A stretch of DNA of 6,995 nt from Saprospiraceae bacterium (lineage in GTDB: Bacteria; Bacteroidota; Bacteroidia; Chitinophagales; Saprospiraceae): assembly GCA_007125435.1 (NCBI GenBank), contig SLDF01000359.1:1-6995 (forward strand), written 5' to 3'. Each line of letters opens with the position of its first letter. The first letter of the stretch is position 1. Below the pieces are notes generated by a model. It was not told the DNA's origin, searched no databases, and saw only the letters and a list, made by a program, of their open reading frames with translations. This document shows, one piece after another, positions 1-4,629 of the stretch. The translations under genes were made by a program, and so were the position numbers.

Positions 1-60
1 CGGAGTATAAGCTCTTTCGATATTAGGATGCTTAATAAGGCTATATTCTATTTTGTCGGT

Positions 61-177
61 TTGGGCATCACCCTCCTCCTGTCGTCGTCGGGTCGCTACG
101 CTCCGGGGCTCGCTGTTCGCTCGGTCCTTCGGACTCACTCGCATGCGCTCTTGACCCACTTCGCATCGCTGATGCAA
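61..177 (+). repeat. Bounded dispersed repeat, copy A (117 bp)
   Basis: The element begins TTGGGCATCACCC and ends CATCGCTGATGCAA; the same two ends bound copy B at 4210-4328, which is 119 bp. The tips carry a 6-bp inverted repeat, GCATCA (65-70) against TGATGC (170-175). Shared internal blocks are GGGTCGCTACG (90-100) and GGGCTC; the middle has diverged. Copy A uniquely carries three CCT triplets followed by three GTC triplets (72-89) between the ACCC and GGGT arms of a small stem. Weaker similarity continues outside the ends: a T-rich left flank, and AGAAAAAAC followed by GCCAC near 206-210 on the right. There is no coding potential. It resembles a MITE/REP-type non-autonomous repeat, but no target duplication is evident. 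Confidence 0.7.
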
Positions 178-310
178 GACCAGAAAAAACGACATCTTGA
201 AATGTGCCACTTCCATTTCAACAAAAAAAGTACAACCGCTTGAAATCTGCAAAAACTATAAACGTGAAAAATAGCAACAATAGCCATAGGGCAAAAGTAA
301 AAGACCACAG

Positions 311-338
311 GGAACAAGACAAAAGACAAAAGATAAAA
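311..338. repeat. Heptamer tandem array 1 (GACAAAA)
   Basis: Three clean 7-bp units, GACAAAA, GACAAAA and GATAAAA (318-338), are preceded by a degenerate unit GGAACAA (311-317). This is the shortest and most A-rich of the three arrays with a 7-bp period in the first 710 bases. Confidence 0.6.
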
Positions 339-369
339 GTATCACGAGCCAAGGGCTCTTTGGGTCGAA

Positions 370-404
370 CGTAGAATGTAGAATGTAGAACGTAAAATGT
401 ATGT
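370..404. repeat. Heptamer tandem array 2 (TGTAGAA)
   Basis: Five consecutive 7-bp units read CGTAGAA, TGTAGAA, TGTAGAA, CGTAAAA and TGTATGT. The last two are degenerate. The units keep G at position 2, and all but the last end in AA, as in the other two arrays, although the sequences otherwise differ. Confidence 0.7.
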
Positions 405-442
405 GTTACCCCTGTGCTCATGATTAGCTCACTATAGTTCGC

Positions 443-482
443 GTTTAGTTCGCTTTGCTCACGTTTAACTCGCTGCGCTCGC
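443..482 (+). repeat. 20-bp tandem repeat, GTTTA-CGCT type
   Basis: Two adjacent 20-bp units start at 443 and 463. Each begins GTTTA, continues with a TCGCT block and ends in GCTC followed by AC or GC. A third unit begins with GTTTA at 483 and breaks off, and a degenerate relative precedes 443 (GCTCAC...GTTCGC). The GTTTA plus CGCT wording reappears in the opposite orientation in the GCNTAAACARC motifs at 577-669, so the two blocks may belong to one repeat family. Confidence 0.55.
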
Positions 483-533
483 GTTTATAGCAGAGATTAT
501 ATTGGAGATTTTTCGCCATTTTTTTAGTCAGGG

Positions 534-560
534 GCTTTCATGCAAATATGACTTGAAAGC
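534..560. repeat. Inverted repeat, 7-bp stem
   Basis: GCTTTCA (534-540) and TGAAAGC (554-560) are perfect complements around a 13-nt loop. No T-run follows on either strand, so a classical intrinsic terminator is not supported. Confidence 0.5.
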
Positions 561-590
561 TATCAGCCATCTCCAAGCATAAACAGCGGA

Positions 591-605
591 GAGCACAGAG
601 TGCTC
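591..605. repeat. Tight hairpin, 6-bp stem
   Basis: GAGCAC (591-596) and GTGCTC (600-605) form a perfect stem with an AGA loop. It lies between the first and second copies of the GCNTAAACARC motif. Confidence 0.5.
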
Positions 606-617
606 GTAGCGTAAACA

Positions 618-646
618 GCAAACGGAGGCGATAGCCGACCGTTTGC
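618..646. repeat. Two-step hairpin with GATA loop
   Basis: GCAAACGG (618-625) pairs perfectly with CCGTTTGC (639-646). Inside it, GGC (627-629) pairs with GCC (634-636) around a GATA tetraloop, leaving only a small asymmetric internal loop (A opposite GA). The hairpin is flanked, and slightly overlapped at both edges, by GCNTAAACARC motifs at 609-619 and 645-655. Confidence 0.6.
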
Positions 647-668
647 CTAAACAGCGAAGCGTAAACAA

Positions 669-707
669 CGGACAACGGACAACCGACAACGGACAACGGA
701 CAACCGA
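669..707. repeat. Heptamer tandem array 3 (CGGACAA)
   Basis: Five full 7-bp units plus a 4-bp remnant: CGGACAA twice, CCGACAA, CGGACAA twice, then CCGA. The variant falls at every third unit, giving a 21-bp higher-order period. The array begins inside the last GCNTAAACARC motif (659-669). Translations through it give the repetitive VVRCPLS strings that make the overlapping ORFs untrustworthy. Confidence 0.8.
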
Positions 708-797
708 TTTTCGCGTGAGGGATAGCAGCGATATGAACAGGACTGGCATATCTAGTGGAGCGCTGGAGGGAGGGGCTTGACTGAATGGTGCGAAGCA

Positions 798-824
798 ATC
801 AGATTGACTAAACGTCAATCTGAT
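798..824. repeat. Perfect 11-bp inverted repeat
   Basis: ATCAGATTGAC (798-808) and GTCAATCTGAT (814-824) are exact complements around a 5-nt TAAAC loop. It is the strongest simple hairpin in the window. It lies about 200 bases beyond the 3' end of the minus-strand methyltransferase gene and has no adjacent T-run on either strand. It could be a protein-binding operator-like site, a remnant of a repeat tip, or a transcript-end structure. Confidence 0.6.
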
Positions 825-834
825 AATGAAGGAA

Positions 835-854
835 CTGAGCCGTCTCTGGCTCAG
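835..854. repeat. Hairpin, 7-bp stem
   Basis: CTGAGCC (835-841) and GGCTCAG (848-854) pair perfectly around a 6-nt loop, 10 bases after the end of the 11-bp inverted repeat at 798-824. The two make a tandem pair of stems. Confidence 0.55.
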
Positions 855-970
855 CGTCGACCTAAATTATGACTAAAACCTTAACTAAGAATATTCTTTT
901 GAACAGCCACTAAAAGTAAAAGCCACTCAAAACAGCAGCGACACTCTATGGCAGACCTGTGAATACAAGC

Positions 971-1012
971 GCATAGCCCGACCCCGCACGATAGTAAGGG
1001 GGCACGCCCAAA
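971..1012 (-). repeat. Repeat relative, copy C, behind the methyltransferase
   Basis: Read on the minus strand this begins TTTGGGCGTGCCCC and ends GGGGTCGGGCTATGC. It matches the wording of copies A and B (TTTGGGCATCACCC then GGGTCGCTACG) with a different spacer and no visible right-hand tip. It starts 7 bases after the methyltransferase stop codon, so it would form a C-run/G-run stem in the 3' untranslated region. It could help end transcription or protect the 3' end. From memory, similar GGGCGT...CCC...GGGTCGGGC strings are common between Bacteroidota genes; I could not check this. Confidence 0.5.
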
Positions 1013-1019
1013 GAACAAA

Positions 1020-1655
1020 TCACAACTTACGACAGATCATAAGGCCATCTCTGATATACGACAGGAAATTCTCTACGCGATCGTCGGCTGTGACCTGCTT
1101 ATTGAATGCATCTATGATGGCTGTGTTTTTGTCTTTGTCTTCGTGGAGGACTTTGCCTGACCATAGTACATTGTCAATGAGGATGAGTCCATTTTGGCGA
1201 ACCTTGGGCAGGAGGATGTCGTAGTAGTGCGGGTAACTCTTCTTGTCGGCGTCAATGAAGACCAGATCGATGCCTTCATCCACGTCACTGAGCAGCTCGC
1301 GTGCATCACCAAATCGTACGTCGATGATGTCCTGAACACCGGCCTGAGGAAAATACTTATCGTAAAACGGCTGCATCTCATCGTTGACCTCGAATGTGAC
1401 CAGCCTTCCGTCCGATGGCATGGCCGATGCCATACAAATAGCTGAATAACCGGTAAATGTCCCTACCTCCACGACGTATCGCGCACCTATGGATGCGGTC
1501 ATCATCTGTAGAAACCTGCCCTGGATATCGCCGGACAACATGCGCGGAAGAACTGTCTTGAGGTTGGTCTCTCGCTCTAGATCGTATAGCACGTCAGAAA
1601 GTGGGCTGCTGTGTACTCTGCAATACTCTTCAATGTTTTTGTCGTGTTCTAGCAT
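1020..1655 (-). CDS. Class I SAM- and metal-dependent O-methyltransferase
   Basis: This 211-aa protein is a complete member of the cation-dependent O-methyltransferase family (Methyltransf_3, related to caffeoyl-CoA and catechol O-methyltransferases). Such enzymes move a methyl group from SAM to a hydroxyl of a catechol-like substrate; the substrate here is unknown. Visible landmarks are the SAM-binding motif I VVEVGTFTGYSA (61-72), an acidic strand end FEVND (88-92), GDARELL (116-122), and metal ligands Asp135 (in FIDADK), Asp161 and Asn162 (in DNVLWSGKV). The 26-residue gap between the two Asp ligands matches the plant CCoAOMT spacing I remember. There is no signal peptide, so it is cytoplasmic. 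The start is ATG with an A/T-rich leader and no Shine-Dalgarno. The gene is divergent from the SMP-30 gene, about 100 bp apart, and repeat copy C follows its stop. Confidence 0.93.
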   Translation of the reverse strand: MLEHDKNIEEYCRVHSSPLSDVLYDLERETNLKTVLPRMLSGDIQGRFLQMMTASIGARYVVEVGTFTGYSAICMASAMPSDGRLVTFEVNDEMQPFYDKYFPQAGVQDIIDVRFGDARELLSDVDEGIDLVFIDADKKSYPHYYDILLPKVRQNGLILIDNVLWSGKVLHEDKDKNTAIIDAFNKQVTADDRVENFLSYIRDGLMICRKL

Positions 1656-1672
1656 CTTATTGGGTCTTTATT

Positions 1673-1717
1673 TATATTTGATACTTTTATAGAATGAAAT
1701 TCAAGGCAATATGTTTG
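1673..1717 (+). promoter_or_regulatory. Candidate promoter region of the SMP-30 gene (two -7 boxes)
   Basis: Two exact matches to the Bacteroidota sigma-ABfr -7 consensus TAnnTTTG lie here: TATATTTG (1673-1680) and TATGTTTG (1710-1717). Neither has a TTG-type -33 box at the usual spacing of about 19 bases, so support is partial. If the downstream box is used, transcription begins near 1724. The ATG at 1711 would then lie upstream of the transcript, which fits initiation at 1759 or 1765. The region also has to hold the divergent methyltransferase promoter, for which I see no good box. Confidence 0.35.
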
Positions 1718-1764
1718 ATAGCGGTCGCGAATCAGCAACCATAAAGGTAAATAACCGGATGGAT

Positions 1765-2778
1765 ATGAAGTATTTTTTTTGCATGATGATAATCATCCTC
1801 CTGGCGGCGTGTAGCGACACTGAGGATGTAGAGAGCCAAAGTGTATTAATGGGGCTTGAAGTCAGAGACGAGCGCATTGTAGACTTGGTAGATCGCCATG
1901 TCAAACCAACCATCATAGCTGAGGGCTTTGTGTGGTCGGAGGGGCCGCTTTGGCTGGAGGATAGAGACGCCTTAATCTTCGCAGATGTGCCCTCAAACTC
2001 CATTTTTGAATGGAGAGCCGGCGATAGCCTGCGCGTCTACATGAAACAGTCAGGCTACCCTGTAGACGACAAACGCCGCAAAAACTCAGGATCTAACGGT
2101 ATGGTTCTGGATGCAGGTGGCAAATTAATTCTTTGTCAGCACGGTCTTCGGCAGGTCGTCAGAATGACAAATAGCATCCTTGATCCAAGTCCAATATTCG
2201 AAACAATTGCAGATCGGTATGAAGGTAAGCGATTTAATAGCCCCAATGATATCTGTATCGCCTCTGATGGTACTTTGTTTTTCACAGATCCGCCTTATGG
2301 ACTAGAAGATCCTACCGGACCAGAATTGCTATACAGCGGTGTCTTTATGGTGACTCCAGAAAAAGAAGTTACCCTGCTTATTGACAGCCTGACGAAGCCC
2401 AATGGTATAGCATTGTCACCTGATGAAGACAGACTCTACATCGCTGTATCTGACCCGGAGGGTGCTGTCTACCATGCGTATGACCTCGATGAGAATTTTC
2501 GAATAACAGGACACGATCTGCTTTTCGATGCGACCCATTTACTGGATAAAGGGCTCAAAGGGCTGCCCGACGGCTTGAAAGTGCATTCTAGCGGTACCAT
2601 ATTCGCTACAGGACCAGGCGGTGTCTTAGTGTTTTCGCCGAAGGGAGAATGGCTGGGCACCATCAGGACAGGTGATAGAGCCTCAGCGAATCTTGCATTT
2701 AATACGGATGAGTCTATGCTGTTCATTACAGCGACAGATTGGCTTTTGAAGGTACCCATGAAGACAAATCATGAATAG
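1765..2778 (+). CDS. SMP-30/gluconolactonase-like lipoprotein
   Basis: This is a six-bladed beta-propeller of the SMP-30/gluconolactonase/LRE family, typically metal-dependent lactonases; the true substrate is unknown. The frame opens at 1711, but I prefer ATG 1765 (ATG 1759 is also possible). From there the protein starts MKYFFCMMIIILLAAC, a short lipoprotein signal ending in lipobox LAAC, giving about 337 aa. The next residues, SDTED, resemble the surface-export signals of Bacteroidota lipoproteins, so outer-membrane surface display is plausible. In numbering from 1711, candidate metal or active-site residues are Glu77 (SEGPLW), Asn179 (NSPND), Asn231 (KPNG) and Asp287 (LPDG). SNGM (128-131) and the GPGGVLVFSP strand (301-310) are also family hallmarks. 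It stands alone, divergent from the methyltransferase and convergent with the next operon. Confidence 0.9.
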   Translation: MKYFFCMMIIILLAACSDTEDVESQSVLMGLEVRDERIVDLVDRHVKPTIIAEGFVWSEGPLWLEDRDALIFADVPSNSIFEWRAGDSLRVYMKQSGYPVDDKRRKNSGSNGMVLDAGGKLILCQHGLRQVVRMTNSILDPSPIFETIADRYEGKRFNSPNDICIASDGTLFFTDPPYGLEDPTGPELLYSGVFMVTPEKEVTLLIDSLTKPNGIALSPDEDRLYIAVSDPEGAVYHAYDLDENFRITGHDLLFDATHLLDKGLKGLPDGLKVHSSGTIFATGPGGVLVFSPKGEWLGTIRTGDRASANLAFNTDESMLFITATDWLLKVPMKTNHE

Positions 2779-2794
2779 ATGTGAATCATCTATT
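2774..2794 (+). terminator. Hairpin overlapping the SMP-30 stop codon
   Basis: AATAGATG (2774-2781), which contains the TAG stop, pairs perfectly with CATCTATT (2787-2794) around a 5-nt loop. The stem is A/T-rich and no U-run follows directly; the nearest T-run is at about 2829-2833. It may be a weak terminator or a 3'-end stabiliser between convergent genes. Confidence 0.4.
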
Positions 2795-2929
2795 GACTTG
2801 GATGCATCAATCAATGATTATAGATTACTTTTTCCGTCTCCTTGAAAAGATTGCTTAGGACTTCTTTCCGAATATCAAATCGTCCACATCTCCCCATAAT
2901 CTCGACGACACTGCCATCAAATAGTTGTA

Positions 2930-3709
2930 CTAAAACAATTGCCGAAGTCTTTCAAAAAAGCCTTTCTTCCTTACTGGCAAACGCCCCGACATCCAAAACC
3001 GACCTGAAAAGGCATGCCCCGGCTGCGGAGCACATCTCACTAGCTCTGCATGAGGCAAGACTATTGTCATCGTGCCGCCATCAATATTTACGCTGAGCAG
3101 ACCAAATGGTTGATTCGTCATTGCATTCTCTCTGGTAGAGACCGAAGCTACAGTCCCAGTCATCTCGACAATGGCCTTAGGCCGCTCCGCTACATCACCG
3201 TCCGGACCTAATAATCCTACAGGAATTACCGATAGTGGCTTTTGACCGGTAACCTTCTTTAGCTGACCTTTGGATGCATACGTGTCAAATTGCTGAGCAA
3301 AAGCCACCAACTGCACAAGACTACTCACCGGCATGGAGACCTGATCACTTGTACACAGATAATCAGGCACATCAAACATAAAAGGAAATCGGCCGGAGTC
3401 CGGATTATCCTCATGCGCAGGAAAACTCACTGCAAAATAACTGCCTTCATGTTCATTAGTCGGGGACGGTATCTGCGCCGTCAGGCAGGTTGGTGTATCC
3501 TCCTTACTGAAGAAATGTGGATGCAAATCCACCAATTGCTTTTGTCGATCAAACTGTAGCCAAAGCTCTGCTCCACTCTCATCTCTGTACTGGACATAGA
3601 ACCCCTTACCATGTGGCCACGGTCTCCCCTCTTCAAAAGCTCGCTTTGCTATATCTTGCAAGACACTTTCCTCTCTGGCTCCAAACCCTATGCACTGTAG
3701 ATGACTCAA
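2930..3709 (-). CDS. Protein of unknown function, 259 aa, TTG start
   Basis: I do not recognise a named family. The start codon is TTG at 3709-3707. An in-frame TGA lies 21 bases upstream with only a CTG between as an alternative, and the next in-frame ATG would remove over 100 residues. The N-terminal MSHLQCIGF and an RDESGAELWLQFD segment (42-54) look like a compact alpha/beta module. Residues 178-243 (KAIVEMTGTVASV ... SVNIDGGTMTIVLP ... FSGRFWMSGRL) alternate like a small beta-barrel, possibly an OB fold. The tail is basic and aromatic (RKKGFFERLRQLF). There is no signal peptide or membrane segment, so it is probably cytoplasmic. It begins 30 bases after the DUF3127 stop and is almost certainly its operon partner. 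It converges on the SMP-30 gene. Confidence 0.75.
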   Translation of the reverse strand: MSHLQCIGFGAREESVLQDIAKRAFEEGRPWPHGKGFYVQYRDESGAELWLQFDRQKQLVDLHPHFFSKEDTPTCLTAQIPSPTNEHEGSYFAVSFPAHEDNPDSGRFPFMFDVPDYLCTSDQVSMPVSSLVQLVAFAQQFDTYASKGQLKKVTGQKPLSVIPVGLLGPDGDVAERPKAIVEMTGTVASVSTRENAMTNQPFGLLSVNIDGGTMTIVLPHAELVRCAPQPGHAFSGRFWMSGRLPVRKKGFFERLRQLF

Positions 3710-3739
3710 TAGCAGCTTTTTACAACACCCTCATCTGGA

Positions 3740-4099
3740 TTAAAACGGCAGGTCATTATCGTCCTCTTCTATACTAAAGCCATCTGCCGGCATATCTGAT
3801 GCACCCCCTGTGCTAGCAGGCTCACCCGCATCAGATCCGACTTTATCCAGTTTCCAGGCTTGTAGATTGGTGAAGAATTTTTCATTCCACTCTCTGCCCC
3901 TTAAATCAAAGTGCACAATCAACTCCTCACCCTCACTATATCCATCAATCAGTCCGCACTTATCCTGCGTCAATTGAAACTTAACCAACTGAGGATAATT
4001 CTCCTGCGTCTCTACCACAAATTCTCTAGCTTGAAAAGTGTCCGTTTTGCTCTCTGTTGGAAATACCTTGTAAAGCTTACCCTTTAGCTCGTATGACAT
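3740..4099 (-). CDS. DUF3127-family OB-fold protein with SSB-like tip
   Basis: The 119-aa protein matches my memory of DUF3127, a Bacteroidota family without assigned function. Residues 1-85 (MSYELKGKLYKVFP ... FTNLQAWKLDKV) read as a five-stranded OB-type barrel. Residues 86-107 form a Gly/Ser/Ala/Pro linker. The C-terminus, FSIEEDDNDLPF (108-119), is acidic and ends Asp-Leu-Pro-Phe, closely resembling the C-terminal tip of single-stranded DNA-binding protein (E. coli SSB ends DDDIPF). That tip is what RecO, PriA, Exo I and other partners bind. The architecture is therefore that of a small SSB paralogue, although nucleic-acid binding is an inference. It is the first gene of a two-gene operon with the 259-aa protein, starting at ATG behind an A/T-rich leader. 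Confidence 0.85.
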   Translation of the reverse strand: MSYELKGKLYKVFPTESKTDTFQAREFVVETQENYPQLVKFQLTQDKCGLIDGYSEGEELIVHFDLRGREWNEKFFTNLQAWKLDKVGSDAGEPASTGGASDMPADGFSIEEDDNDLPF

Positions 4100-4209
4100 A
4101 TTATTTATATTAGTCGTTAAAAAATATATTCATGGAGATCAACCTGACCTACACTATTGAAAAACAATAATTTATCCGTCTTTAATCTTAACAGATTGTA
4201 TTTTTTGCT

Positions 4210-4328
4210 TTGGGCATCACCCTGCGGGTCGCTACGTTTCAGGGCTCCCTGGACGGTCGGCCTCAGCTTCGCTATTGCTATGCTGAGTCTGGCTCCTCCG
4301 TCGCCACCCTTACACATCGCTGATGCAA
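4210..4328 (+). repeat. Bounded dispersed repeat, copy B (119 bp)
   Basis: Copy B shares its left end TTGGGCATCACCC, block GGGTCGCTACG (4228-4237... region), GGGCTC and right end CATCGCTGATGCAA with copy A, and has the same tip inverted repeat, GCATCA (4214-4219) against TGATGC (4321-4326). Its centre differs and carries its own stems: CTCAGC (4262-4267) with GCTGAG (4282-4287), and CAGGG/CCCTG near 4240-4251. The right flank again has AGAAAAAACAC and a GCCAC near 4367-4371. It lies in the divergent gap between the DUF3127 gene and the peptidase gene, so it is not restricted to gene ends. The 66-aa minus-strand ORF across it is spurious. Confidence 0.7.
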
Positions 4329-4629
4329 TCCGGTAGAAAAAACACTATTTCGAACCGTGTCGACATGCCACAACCATCTTTTAAACCAGAATTATGCATT
4401 GGAAATTCGTAATGAGTGTTAAAATCAGATCAACGTTCTAGAATGTGTATCAATTTTTCCAACCTCACTTTCCATTCAATCTACCCAATCAATTGCGAAT
4501 GATAATATAGCCCGATCTCAGACAGATATCCACATTTGAATAAAAAATCGTATTTTTCAGCCTCAAATTTAATAACTAAATCCTTAGTAACATATAATAA
4601 GGACATCAACTTATCTAAAAATTAAATAT
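4329..4629 (+). other. A/T-rich leader region of the peptidase gene
   Basis: About 300 bases with no gene. The first 40 continue the weak similarity to the right flank of repeat copy A. The rest is A/T-rich and must contain the peptidase promoter, but I find no exact TAnnTTTG box. The nearest are CACATTTG (4531-4538) and TATTTTTC (4551-4558), each one base off and without a well-spaced -33 element. No Shine-Dalgarno precedes the ATG, which follows the run AATTAAATAT. Confidence 0.5.

Larger units (their letters stand above)
1..1019. other. Gene-free repeat mosaic
   Basis: This kilobase has no ORF I would call a gene. The open frames in it translate tandem heptamers or low-complexity repeats, giving recurring strings such as VVRCPLS, and on the minus strand two overlapping frames read the same array. 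Its visible content is a bounded repeat near the left end, three arrays with a 7-bp period, a 20-bp tandem repeat, four dispersed copies of an 11-mer GCNTAAACARC (577, 609, 645, 659), several perfect inverted repeats, a 12-bp palindrome at 887-898 and a repeat relative next to the methyltransferase stop. Each is listed separately where it can be defined. It looks like an accumulation zone for non-coding repeats; any transcript from it would be highly structured. Confidence 0.75.

Noticed and set aside
3..26. Possible 3' end of an upstream gene (reads EYKLFRY then TAG)
   Set aside because: Only seven codons are visible. The position just before repeat copy A is suggestive but cannot be supported from this window.
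28..243. 71-aa plus-strand ORF with a hydrophobic start
   Set aside because: It is a translation of repeat copy A and its flanks. The conserved blocks are shared with non-coding copy B, where this frame is not kept open.
346..358. GAGCC/GGCTC mini-hairpin followed by TTT
   Set aside because: The 5-bp stem with a three-base T-run is too weak to call a terminator, and no gene end lies near it.
311..707. CRISPR-like array
   Set aside because: The repeats are 7 bp and contiguous, with no unique spacers and no cas genes nearby.
528..818. Overlapping 96-aa and 86-aa minus-strand ORFs
   Set aside because: Both cross the heptamer array and several hairpins and owe their length to the repeats, which lack stop codons in several frames. 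No recognisable protein features.
4155..4169. TATTG/CAATA hairpin with an A5 loop upstream of the DUF3127 gene
   Set aside because: A five-bp A/T-rich stem is expected by chance in A/T-rich intergenic DNA.
4117..4317. 66-aa minus-strand ORF
   Set aside because: It lies almost entirely in repeat copy B and its left flank, with no family resemblance.
4531..4558. Promoter of the peptidase gene from CACATTTG or TATTTTTC
   Set aside because: Each has one mismatch to the -7 consensus and lacks a -33 element at acceptable spacing.
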